Assembly (NCBI GenBank): GCA_018897395.1 | Contig: JAHIKV010000066.1 | Span: 1 to 7,154 of the forward strand | DNA from: Planctomycetota bacterium | GTDB taxonomy: Bacteria > Planctomycetota > Planctomycetia > Pirellulales > Thermoguttaceae | Length of the DNA: 7,154 bases | Direction: 5' to 3' | Part shown: positions 1 to 6,420 of the stretch, piece after piece | Layout of the letters: each line of letters opens with the position of its first letter | Numbering within the stretch: position 1 is the first letter of the stretch | Program-made: the position numbers and the translations under genes | Notes under the pieces: model-generated | Told to the model about the DNA's origin: nothing | Seen by the model: only the letters and a program-made list of their open reading frames with translations | Databases searched by the model: none

Positions 1-840
1 CAAGTAGATTTCCTTTGGCTGGCGGCGTCCGGCGGGTTGTATCTGCTCGGCACGCTGCCATTCGCCCTGTTTTGGCATCGCACCCTGCGAACGCTTGGGC
101 AACGAGTAAGATTCGGCAAGACGGTCCGTGCGTACTACATCGGACACCTCGGAAAATACGTCCCCGGCAAGGCAATGGTTGTCGTTCTCCGCGCGGGTCT
201 GCTTCGCGGTCCCGGAGTAGACGCTTCACTGGCCGTGGCGAGTATCTTCTACGAAACGCTCATGATGATGTCCACCGGCGCGCTGCTGGCGGCGTCCATC
301 GCGGCCTTCTGGTTCCGCGGACAGCCGCTGTTGTTTTGGACGGCGTTGGGGATCATGGCCGTCGCCGGGCTGCCCACGCTACCGCCGATTTTCAAACGCC
401 TCGTTCGATTGGCAGGCGTCGGCAGAATGAACCCCGCCACGGTGGAGAAATTGGATAACCTCGGCTATGGAACCGTAATCCTCGGCTGGGCGCTGAATGC
501 CATTGGATGGGCTATACTTGGATTGAGTTTTTGGGCCGTGCTGCGGGCAATGGGTTTAGGAGAAAACAATCCCTTCGGGCAGTTCCACCTCTACACCGCC
601 GCCGTCTCGCTGGCTACCGTGGCGGGGTTCATCTCGATGATGCCGGGCGGGGCCGTGGTCAGAGAGGCGGTGCTGACCGAACTTATGGCACCATACTTAG
701 GAGGGGGTGCGGCGCTGATCGGCGCGATCCTGCTCCGATTGGTGTGGCTGGTGGCGGAGATGGTTATTTCGGGTATCCTGTATCTTGGCGGGAGGTGTTG
801 GGGCGGCAGTTGTTCTGCCGACCCGAATCGCAATCCATAG
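1..840 (+). CDS. YbhN/UPF0104-type membrane protein (lysylphosphatidylglycerol synthase TM-domain family), 5'-truncated
   Basis: The reading frame is open from base 1 to the TAG at 838-840 (279 codons), so the gene begins upstream of the window. A TTG at 37 is in frame but is not needed as a start. The protein is polytopic, with hydrophobic stretches over roughly codons 9-20, 75-105, 108-122, 155-182, 198-212 and 235-262. The motif YYIGHLGKYVPGK, at about codons 44-56, matches the segment after the second helix in YbhN-like/LPG-synthase transmembrane proteins, where family members have YxxxQLGKYxPGK. The family includes MprF flippase-type domains and proteins next to lipid-linked glycosyltransferases; a role in moving or handling lipid-linked intermediates is inferred, not shown. 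Perhaps 30-60 N-terminal residues are missing. The final 14 codons (266-279) and the stop lie in a palindromic repeat (797-867), so the native C-terminus has probably been replaced. A glycosyltransferase follows on the same strand after 164 bp. Confidence 0.82.
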   Translation, partial: QVDFLWLAASGGLYLLGTLPFALFWHRTLRTLGQRVRFGKTVRAYYIGHLGKYVPGKAMVVVLRAGLLRGPGVDASLAVASIFYETLMMMSTGALLAASIAAFWFRGQPLLFWTALGIMAVAGLPTLPPIFKRLVRLAGVGRMNPATVEKLDNLGYGTVILGWALNAIGWAILGLSFWAVLRAMGLGENNPFGQFHLYTAAVSLATVAGFISMMPGGAVVREAVLTELMAPYLGGGAALIGAILLRLVWLVAEMVISGILYLGGRCWGGSCSADPNRNP

Positions 841-867
841 GGGCGGCAGTGTAACTGCCACCCCAAC
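797..867. repeat. REPIN-like inverted pair of GGCAG/CTGCC hairpins
   Basis: Two 28-nt arms, 797-824 and 840-867, are inverted copies matching at 23 of 28 positions when one is reverse-complemented, separated by a 15-nt spacer (825-839). Each arm also folds on itself: CGGCAG-ttgtt-CTGCCG in the left arm, and GGCAGT-gta-ACTGCC flanked by GGGG/CCCC in the right arm. Two small hairpins facing each other across a short spacer is the architecture of REPINs and other REP-type elements. The left arm and spacer are translated as the end of the upstream membrane protein, and its stop codon ends on the first base of the right arm. Membership of a dispersed family is inferred, because only one pair is visible here. 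Confidence 0.75.
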
Positions 868-938
868 AGCAAATTGCGAAACCGCAAGCGGAATACGACG
901 TTTTGCAGCCAATCAAACCGCTCACCATTTTATTCTAC

Positions 939-1001
939 TGACCTCTGACCTCTGACCCCTGACCTCTGTCCTCTGCCCTCTGACCTCCGACCTCCGACCC
1001 A
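939..1001. repeat. Heptamer tandem array, nine units of TGACCTC
   Basis: Nine consecutive 7-bp units run from 939 to 1001. In order they are TGACCTC twice, TGACCCC, TGACCTC, TGTCCTC, TGCCCTC, TGACCTC, CGACCTC and CGACCCA. The G recurs every seven bases at 940, 947, 954 and so on to 996 without a slip, while single substitutions mark divergence of units. The + strand is almost purely pyrimidine apart from the GA step. The array ends three bases before the ATG of the glycosyltransferase at 1005 and so fills the ribosome-binding region. Seven is not a multiple of three and no gene is read through it, so unit gain or loss would alter spacing, not a protein. Confidence 0.92.
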
Positions 1002-1004
1002 CCC

Positions 1005-1964
1005 ATGTTGTCCGTCGTCATTCCCGTATTCAACGAAGCCGAATCTTTGGAGGCTCTCTGGCACGAGCTGTCAGAGGTGGCCGCGTCCGAGGGGTATGAC
1101 CTGGACGTGGTGTTCATCGACGATGGTTCGACCGATGGCTCGTGGGATACGATCGGCCGTTTGGCCGAGGCCGACCGGCGGGTGAGCGGGATACGCTTCC
1201 GCCGCAACTTCGGCAAGGCGGCCGCACTGAGCGCCGGTTTCGAGCAGGCCCGCGGCGATCTGGTGATGACCCTCGACGCCGATCTTCAAGACGACCCGCG
1301 CGAGATTCCCCGCTTTCTGGCCGAAATGGAAAAAAATCTCGACGTGGTCAGCGGATGGAAAAAGGTCCGGCACGATCCCTGGCACAAGGTCCTGCCGTCG
1401 CGGGTGTTCAATTGGATGGTCAGCCGTTTGACGGGCGTGTGGCTGCACGACCACAACTGCGGCATGAAGTGCTACCGCCGCGAGGTCTTCGAGGAAGTGC
1501 GGCTCTACGGCGAGTTGCATCGGTTCGTGCCGGTGCTGGCTGCCGCCCGAGGATTCCGCGTCGGCGAGATCGTCATCAACCACCGGCCGCGCGAGTTCGG
1601 CCGCTCGAAATACGGAGTGAGCCGGATCATCAAGGGCTTTTTGGACCTTTTGACCGTCAAATTCCTCACCGGCTTCGGCCAGCGTCCCCAGCACCTGTTG
1701 GGCACGATCGGCATTGGATCGTTCTTGCTCGGTGCGTTGGGGTTGATCTATTTGGCGGCCCTCTGGATCATTTCACGCGTGGAGATGTTTGGCATGGATC
1801 CGGTCCATCTTCAACAACGCCCCGCCGTGCTCTATTCAGTCGGTTTGATGTTGCTGGGAAGCCAACTGATGTCGGTTGGTTTTCTGGCTGAATTGTTTAT
1901 CGCTTACCAAGCCCCGGACCGCCGGGGCTATTCGATCCGCGAACGCACCCCGCCTGGACAATGA
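1005..1964 (+). CDS. Family 2 glycosyltransferase, polyprenyl-phosphate sugar synthase type (DPM1/GtrB/ArnC-like)
   Basis: The 319-aa protein has an N-terminal GT-A catalytic domain and two C-terminal membrane helices, the layout of enzymes that transfer a sugar from a nucleotide donor to a polyprenyl phosphate at the cytoplasmic membrane face. Visible landmarks are VVIPVFNE (4-11), the nucleotide-binding IDDGSTDGS (38-46), RNFGKAAALSAG (67-78), the metal-binding DADLQDDP (91-98), NCGMKCYRR (151-159) and HRPREFGRSKYG (193-204), followed by helices at about 230-254 and 275-299. Length matches GtrB/ArnC-type proteins. The sugar (mannose, glucose, GlcNAc or other) cannot be read from the sequence. 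ATG 1005 is chosen because it begins exactly at the conserved first beta strand. No Shine-Dalgarno is visible, since the preceding bases are the heptamer array. Its TGA overlaps the next ATG (ATGA at 1961-1964), pointing to translational coupling. The upstream YbhN-type gene and the downstream GT-C-like gene support a lipid-linked sugar pathway. Confidence 0.93.
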   Translation: MLSVVIPVFNEAESLEALWHELSEVAASEGYDLDVVFIDDGSTDGSWDTIGRLAEADRRVSGIRFRRNFGKAAALSAGFEQARGDLVMTLDADLQDDPREIPRFLAEMEKNLDVVSGWKKVRHDPWHKVLPSRVFNWMVSRLTGVWLHDHNCGMKCYRREVFEEVRLYGELHRFVPVLAAARGFRVGEIVINHRPREFGRSKYGVSRIIKGFLDLLTVKFLTGFGQRPQHLLGTIGIGSFLLGALGLIYLAALWIISRVEMFGMDPVHLQQRPAVLYSVGLMLLGSQLMSVGFLAELFIAYQAPDRRGYSIRERTPPGQ

Positions 1965-3607
1965 ACGATTTTACATCTAATCCCCATAATGTAGCACGGC
2001 CGCCCTCGGCTGTGCCGGATGAGAAATCTTTATCCGCCCCCGATAATTTTCACGGCCGAGGGCGGCCGTGCCACAAGAATAGCGACTCTGCCTCCGCCTT
2101 CCGCTGGAGCGTTTATTTTCTGTTGATCTGCATCTCCGTCGGTGCGATGCTGGGCCGTATTCTGGCGGTCGATTCGGTCGACAGGGCCGGCTTGGAAAAA
2201 TACCGCCTGGCGAAGGTAGAAGGCACGCTGGAAAAAAAGAGGGCCGCCCTGGAGGAAAAAGGCGTCTCCGGCGAGAAACTCGAGCGGGAACTCGACCGGA
2301 CCGAGGCCAAGTTGCGACGCAGCGCAGTTTTGCGGCGGCCGTTCCTCAGCGCCAACGACCGCAGCCGGTGGTGTACGGTCCGAGCGCTGGTCGAAGAGGA
2401 CATGCGCACCCCGGGCGCGCCTTACGCCATCGACAAGGTGATCCAGGAGCCGAACTGGGACACCATCGACATGGTCAAGCACGACGGCCGCCTCTATTCG
2501 AGCAAGCCGCCGCTGCTGCCGACGCTGATGGCGGCCGTCTATTGGCCCGTCCATCGGCTGACCGGCGCAAACTTGGGCGACCACCCGCACGAGATCGGCC
2601 GCTTCATGCTGGTTTTGTTCAACGTCGTTCCCCTGGTAATTTACTTCCTGCTGTTGGCCCGGTTGGTCGAGCGTTTCGGGACGACCGACTGGGGGCGGAT
2701 GTTCGTGATGGCGGCCTGTTGTTTCGGCACTTTCTTGACGACTTTCGCCGTGGTGATCAACAACCACCTGCCGGCGGCGGTCTGTGCGTTGGCGGCCGTG
2801 TACGCCACCGCTCGCATCTGGTTCGACGATGAGCGCCGGCTGCGCTATTTCGTCGTTGCCGGATTGTTCGCCGCGTTGGCGGCGGCCAACGAGTTGCCCG
2901 CCATGTCGCTGCCGGCGGCGTTGGGCGTGGCGTTGTTGTTCAAGGCGCCGCGGCCGACGCTGCTGGCGTTTGTCCCGGCCGTGCTGTTGGTGGCGGCGGG
3001 GTTTTTCGGCACGAATTGGATCGCCCACGGCACGCTCAAGCCGCCCTACGCACATCGCGGCGGTGAAGGGGAAGACAACTGGTACGAATACACCTACGAA
3101 CGGAACGGCAGAACCATCGAAAGCTATTGGATGAGCCACTGGAAGAACACGAAGGGCCTCGACAAGGGTGAAGAGTCGCAAACCGTCTACGCCCTGAACG
3201 TGTTGGTTGGTCACCACGGCATCTTCAGTCTGACGCCCGTCTGGTTGCTGAGTTTCGCCGGCATGGGCGCGTGGATGTTGCGCAGGGGCGATCCTCGGTT
3301 GCGGTGGGGCGCGGCCGGCGTGGCTGCGATCTCGCTGGCCTGCCTGGCGTTCTATCTGGGCCAACCGGTAACCAACCGGAACTACGGCGGAGTGACCTGT
3401 GGGTTGCGGTGGATGTTTTGGCTCGCGCCGCTGTGGTTGCTTGTGATGCTGCCCGCGGTCGATTTTCTCGCCTCTCGTCGATGGACCCGCGGCCTGTCGC
3501 TGGCGTTGCTGGCCTTTTCGGTACTCTCGGTCAGCTACCCGACGTGGAACCCCTGGACGCATCCCTGGTTGATGGATTTTTCGCAGTACATGGGTTGGGG
3601 GCAGTAA
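1961..3607 (+). CDS. Polytopic membrane protein, GT-C glycosyltransferase-like, with a periplasmic coiled-coil segment
   Basis: The 548-aa protein has one helix at about 51-69, a charged Lys/Glu/Arg heptad-like stretch at about 75-122 likely to be coiled coil, and a soluble region with W166-D167 and GRLYSSKPPLLP (176-187). Some nine hydrophobic segments follow between about 214 and 525, broken by a hydrophilic loop at 352-418. An aromatic-rich tail (WNPWTHPW) ends it. A (S/D)KPPL motif before the second helix recalls the first periplasmic loop of ArnT/PMT-type GT-C enzymes, which use lipid-phosphate sugars. With a polyprenyl-phosphate sugar synthase directly upstream, transfer of that sugar outside the membrane is a reasonable inference, but I do not see the DE/DD catalytic pair before the first helix, so this is not secure. 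ATG 1961 overlaps the upstream stop. The next in-frame Met (63) would cut helix 1. Residues 11-38 are encoded by an inverted-repeat element. The stop overlaps the next start (TAATG, 3605-3609). Confidence 0.78.
   Translation: MNDFTSNPHNVARPPSAVPDEKSLSAPDNFHGRGRPCHKNSDSASAFRWSVYFLLICISVGAMLGRILAVDSVDRAGLEKYRLAKVEGTLEKKRAALEEKGVSGEKLERELDRTEAKLRRSAVLRRPFLSANDRSRWCTVRALVEEDMRTPGAPYAIDKVIQEPNWDTIDMVKHDGRLYSSKPPLLPTLMAAVYWPVHRLTGANLGDHPHEIGRFMLVLFNVVPLVIYFLLLARLVERFGTTDWGRMFVMAACCFGTFLTTFAVVINNHLPAAVCALAAVYATARIWFDDERRLRYFVVAGLFAALAAANELPAMSLPAALGVALLFKAPRPTLLAFVPAVLLVAAGFFGTNWIAHGTLKPPYAHRGGEGEDNWYEYTYERNGRTIESYWMSHWKNTKGLDKGEESQTVYALNVLVGHHGIFSLTPVWLLSFAGMGAWMLRRGDPRLRWGAAGVAAISLACLAFYLGQPVTNRNYGGVTCGLRWMFWLAPLWLLVMLPAVDFLASRRWTRGLSLALLAFSVLSVSYPTWNPWTHPWLMDFSQYMGWGQ
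1991..2074. repeat. In-frame inverted-repeat element with GCACGGCCG hairpin arms (ARPPSAV-type)
   Basis: The arms 1991-2014 and 2051-2074 are inverted copies identical at 22 of 24 positions, separated by 36 bp. Each arm is itself a strong hairpin: GCACGGCCG-ccct-CGGCTGTGC at 1994-2015, with one G-T wobble, and the corresponding palindrome in the right arm. The whole block is 84 bp, exactly 28 codons, and is read through without a stop as residues 11-38 of the membrane protein. The left arm gives VARPPSAV and the right arm HGRGRPCH. I recall ARPPSAV-type peptides as recurrent in predicted planctomycete proteins, which would fit a dispersed repeat; this is memory, not a search result. Confidence 0.85.
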
Positions 3608-4596
3608 TGGTCGCGCCAGTCGTCGAAGCCAATCTGAACGACCCGGTGGTGCAGCACATGCGCAAGGAAGTTGCTCGGCTGCACGTCGGCCATACGGTGG
3701 GAGAAACTTTGGCCGAGCTGCGCCGTCGGCCGCCGCCGGCGCGGATTGTCTATTTCTACGTGGTCGACGATGAGAACCGGCTGAAGGGCGTGATTCCCAC
3801 GCGATCGCTGTTGCTGAGTCCACCCGAGGCCCGTATCGCCGAAATCATGCTGCCCAGCGTGGTTGCGGTACCGGTCGGCGCAACGGTGCTCGATGCCTGC
3901 GAGTTTTTCGTGCTGCACCGATTCCTGGCCTTTCCCGTAGTCGATTCCGAGCAGCGGCTGGTCGGTGCGATCGACGTGGAACTTTATACCGACGAGCTGC
4001 TCGAGTTGAGCGGTGGCATTAACGACGATCTATTTCAATTGGTGGGTGTGCATCTGGCCCGGGCGCGCCAGCCGGGCACGGCGGCCGCCTTCCGCACGCG
4101 GTTTCCCTGGCTGGTCTGCAACATCGCGGGCGGAATCGCCGCGGCGATGCTCAGCGGAATCTTCCGCGAACAACTCGAACGGGCCGTGGCACTGGTCCTG
4201 TTCATTCCCGTCGTTCTGGCGCTGGCCGAGAGCGTCAGCATCCAATCGGTCAGTCTGGCGTTGCAGTTGCTTCACGGCCGGTCGCCGTCGTGGGCATTGA
4301 TTCTGAAAAAGCTGCGGCGCGAGTTTCTCATCGGGTTGATGCTCGGCGCGGCCGGCGGTTTGGTCGTGGGGACGGCGGCCCTCGCCTGGCTCGGCCAGCC
4401 ACGCTTGGCGCTAAGCGTGTTGGGCGGAATCGCCGCCGGCGTGACCGCTTCCGCCGTGCTCGGCGCCGCCACCCCAAACCTGCTCCGCCGCTTCAAGCTC
4501 GATCCGCAAGTCGCCGCCGGGCCGATCGTTTTGGCCGCCACCGACCTGATAACTTTGCTCTGCTATTTCAACGTCGCACGATGGCTATTACCATGA
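3607..4596 (+). CDS. Short MgtE-family divalent cation transporter with CBS pair, no N-terminal MgtE_N domain
   Basis: The 329-aa protein belongs to the MgtE/SLC41 family of Mg2+ (or other divalent cation) channels of the inner membrane. Two CBS repeats come first: about 28-80 (VGETLAEL, VVDDENRLKGVIPTRSLL) and 82-130 (VVAVPVGATVLDACEF, FPVVDSEQRLVGAID). A linking helix and five hydrophobic segments (about 167-187, 193-222, 238-262, 266-287, 301-328) follow. The RFPWL entry (165-169) and the final DPQVAAGPIVLAATDLITLLCYF (299-321), with the pore aspartate at 313, agree with the family. Two things are unusual. Only about 25 residues precede the CBS pair, so the superhelical N-domain of typical ~450-aa MgtE is absent. 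The usual GGNxGxQ stretch reads AESVSIQ (207-213). ATG 3607 is chosen for its TAATG overlap with the upstream stop, a G-run at 3596-3600 at suitable spacing, and because the frame further upstream is only a shadow of the previous gene. The stop overlaps the next ATG. Confidence 0.88.
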   Translation: MVAPVVEANLNDPVVQHMRKEVARLHVGHTVGETLAELRRRPPPARIVYFYVVDDENRLKGVIPTRSLLLSPPEARIAEIMLPSVVAVPVGATVLDACEFFVLHRFLAFPVVDSEQRLVGAIDVELYTDELLELSGGINDDLFQLVGVHLARARQPGTAAAFRTRFPWLVCNIAGGIAAAMLSGIFREQLERAVALVLFIPVVLALAESVSIQSVSLALQLLHGRSPSWALILKKLRREFLIGLMLGAAGGLVVGTAALAWLGQPRLALSVLGGIAAGVTASAVLGAATPNLLRRFKLDPQVAAGPIVLAATDLITLLCYFNVARWLLP

Positions 4597-5906
4597 TTAC
4601 GTCCAAGCAAATACCGCGAACTGTGACGGTTGCGGACGGCGGCGAGACCGCCGGTCGCGGCTTTTTGGGACATATTCTTGCATCCGTTTTGGTGTTGGCC
4701 TTAGTTGTGTTCCAGCAAAAAAACGCCGTCTTGTTCGCTGCCGAATCGACGCCTACGCTTGTCGTCCCGCGCAGCGGCGTCTCATTGCAGATAGCGGCCA
4801 CGGCGGAACGAATTCAGAATGTCGCGGGTAGCCGGCAACTCGTCGAAATGGGCGGAGAGCGGGCAACAGTGCCGGCACAATGGTCGCCCGCGATGGCCGA
4901 CGACGGTTCCGCCGCAACCGAGCGATATCGGCTTCTCGCCACTATCCCGCCGGCCAAGACCGGCGCAGGACCAAGACGGTTTAAACTGCAACAAGTACAG
5001 CGGCAATCCGGCGGCGACGCCGCGCTAAAATTGTCCGAGTTGGACTCGAAATCGCTTCGGGTGGACGACGGCGAGAAGCCCGTGTTGGTCTACAACCACG
5101 GCGAGATAATTTCTTCCCGCGTTCCGAAGCACGACTCTCGTCGCAGCCGGGCCTGCTACGTCCATCCCGTCTGGGGAATCAACGGCGAGGTGTTGACCGA
5201 CGATTTCCCCGCGGACCACTACCATCACCACGGCGTCTTCTGGACATGGCCGCACGTGGAGATTGCGGGCAAGGAGTACGACCTCTGGACCGGCTCGAAC
5301 ATCCGCCAAAAATTTGTTCGCTGGATTCACCGCCGGGCAGGCCACGTCGCCGCCGTCGTGGCCGTGGAGAACGGCTGGTTCGTGGGCGAGAAGAAAGTGA
5401 TGATCGAACGGCTGTGGCTGCGCACCTACCGGGCATCGAACGACGCCCGCGCGCTGGACTTCGAGTTCGTCTGGATCCCCGTCGGCCGACCGGTCACCCT
5501 TCGCGGCGCGGGGGAGAAGAGTTACGGCGGCTTGACGATGCGGCTGGCGGTCCGCTTGGAAAAGGAAGCAACGATTACCGTTCCGAGCGGTCCGGCGAAG
5601 GAAGACCTGACCAATACCCGGCTTCCGTGGGCCGACCTGACGTATCCATTTGCCGGCGCGGCGGACCGCAGCGGCGCGGCATTGTTCGTCGATCCCGCCC
5701 ATCCCGACTACCCACCCACCTGGCTCGTGCGGCACTACGGCGTGTTGTGCATCGGCTGGCCGGGCGTGAAAGGGAAGACTTTTCCGCCGGGCGAGCCGAT
5801 CCGGCTGAACTACCGCGTCTGGATCCACAAAGCCGTCGTCGGCCAGTGCAAACTGCAACGCGCCTACCAAGGTTATGCCGAGACGGCGAAGGTGCGCTGG
5901 GAATAA
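4593..5906 (+). CDS. DUF6807 (PmoA-like) family protein, exported or membrane-anchored
   Basis: The 437-aa protein has a polar N-terminus of about 23 residues, a hydrophobic stretch at about 24-40 and LFAAES (47-52), which could be a signal-peptidase site or simply the end of an anchor. Residues 52-165 are a variable region. From about 165 the DUF6807 domain is clear: VLVYNHGE, YVHPVWG (189-195), GEVLTDDFP, the histidine cluster DHYHHHGVFW (208-217), KEYDLWTG, then a beta-rich half ending HPDYPPTWLVRHYGVLCIGWPG and LNYRVWIH. The family is labelled PmoA-like (methane oxygenase) in databases for historical reasons; I know of no evidence that these soluble proteins oxidise methane, and their activity is uncertain. 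The histidines look like a metal or active site, which is inference. ATG 4593 overlaps the mgtE-type stop (ATGA). ATG 4581 is the alternative and adds four residues; neither has a clear Shine-Dalgarno. It is the last gene of the run and converges on trmL with 22 bp between stops. Confidence 0.85.
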   Translation: MITSKQIPRTVTVADGGETAGRGFLGHILASVLVLALVVFQQKNAVLFAAESTPTLVVPRSGVSLQIAATAERIQNVAGSRQLVEMGGERATVPAQWSPAMADDGSAATERYRLLATIPPAKTGAGPRRFKLQQVQRQSGGDAALKLSELDSKSLRVDDGEKPVLVYNHGEIISSRVPKHDSRRSRACYVHPVWGINGEVLTDDFPADHYHHHGVFWTWPHVEIAGKEYDLWTGSNIRQKFVRWIHRRAGHVAAVVAVENGWFVGEKKVMIERLWLRTYRASNDARALDFEFVWIPVGRPVTLRGAGEKSYGGLTMRLAVRLEKEATITVPSGPAKEDLTNTRLPWADLTYPFAGAADRSGAALFVDPAHPDYPPTWLVRHYGVLCIGWPGVKGKTFPPGEPIRLNYRVWIHKAVVGQCKLQRAYQGYAETAKVRWE

Positions 5907-5928
5907 TGTGACGGTCGGCGGCTTGCGG

Positions 5929-6393
5929 TCAGCTTACGCGACACTGCCGCAGGGCTTCGTAGGCCGCCACGGCGACGCTGACCGATAGATTCAAGCTGCG
6001 GGCTTCGGCCTTCATCGGGATACGGAGGCAGCGGTCCGCGTGCTTCTCGATAAGTCCGCCGGGCAGCCCCGCCGATTCGCCGCCGAAGACCAACCCGTCG
6101 CCGGGCAGGAAAACGGCTTCCGTGTATTTCCGCACGGCATGTTTGGTGAAGAGCCAAAGTCGACTGCCGGCCAATCGACCCTCGAGCGCGGCCCAATCGT
6201 CCATCACATCGTAATCCAGGTGTTGCCAATAGTCCAACCCGGCGCGGCGCAGCCGGCGGTCCTCCAGCCGGAACCCCAAGGGGCGCACCAACCATAACTT
6301 TGCCCCCAACGCCACGCAGGTCCGGCCCACGTTGCCGGTGTTCTCGGGTATCTCCGGCTGATGGAGAACGATGTGAATGAGCGGGGAAAACAC
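5929..6393 (-). CDS. trmL: tRNA (cytidine(34)-2'-O)-methyltransferase TrmL
   Basis: The 154-aa protein is a small SPOUT methyltransferase close in length to Escherichia coli TrmL (157 aa). TrmL methylates the 2'-O of the wobble nucleotide in some leucine tRNAs using S-adenosylmethionine. Landmarks along the chain match the family: IVLHQPEIPENTGNVGR (8-24), LVRPLGF (35-41), LRRAGLDYW (48-56), LVFGGESAGLP (101-111) and IPM then RSLNLSVSVAVAAYEALRQ (132-150), the last two forming the SAM-binding knot. The start is GTG at 6391-6393: an in-frame TAG lies two codons upstream and no ATG precedes the conserved strand. No clear Shine-Dalgarno is seen. It lies 154 bp downstream of rplI on the same strand, with the large inverted repeat between them, so it may be read from the rplI transcript or from its own unseen promoter. 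TrmL is well separated from other SpoU-type enzymes by its short length and lack of extra domains. Confidence 0.95.
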   Translation of the reverse strand: MFSPLIHIVLHQPEIPENTGNVGRTCVALGAKLWLVRPLGFRLEDRRLRRAGLDYWQHLDYDVMDDWAALEGRLAGSRLWLFTKHAVRKYTEAVFLPGDGLVFGGESAGLPGGLIEKHADRCLRIPMKAEARSLNLSVSVAVAAYEALRQCRVS

Positions 6394-6420
6394 CGACTAA
6401 CGACACTGTAACGAGTAAAG

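Noticed and set aside
874..891. Small hairpin TTGCG-aaac-CGCAA and the overlapping palindrome CCGCAAGCGG
   Set aside because: The stems are only 4-5 bp. It could be a decayed repeat fragment but is too short to claim.
903..936. Sigma70-like promoter (TTGCAG and TATTCT) before the glycosyltransferase
   Set aside because: The two boxes are 22 bp apart, too far for a normal spacing, and each is a weak match.
1071..1694. 207-codon minus-strand frame opposite the glycosyltransferase
   Set aside because: The sense strand carries all GT2 motifs in order; the antisense product shows no family signature.
3271..3606. Upstream in-frame extension of the MgtE-type protein
   Set aside because: The extra 112 residues overlap the previous gene in another frame and resemble no MgtE_N domain; ATG 3607 with its TAATG overlap is the sensible start.
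2030..3823. 597-codon open frame on the minus strand
   Set aside because: It is antisense to both the GT-C-like gene and the MgtE-type gene, and its product is dominated by Q, R, H, P and G with no recognisable domain or hydrophobic pattern. This is a high-GC shadow frame.
4290..4592. Upstream in-frame extension of the DUF6807 protein
   Set aside because: It overlaps the end of the MgtE-type gene, is Arg/Pro-rich shadow sequence, and would place the signal or anchor segment in the middle of the protein.
4949..4966. GC palindrome CGCCGG-6 nt-CCGGCG inside the DUF6807 gene
   Set aside because: A 6-bp GC stem is expected by chance in coding DNA of this composition, and there is no paired copy nearby as in the three accepted elements.
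5907..5928. Bidirectional terminator between the convergent DUF6807 and trmL genes
   Set aside because: The 22-bp gap has no stable stem followed by T residues on either strand.
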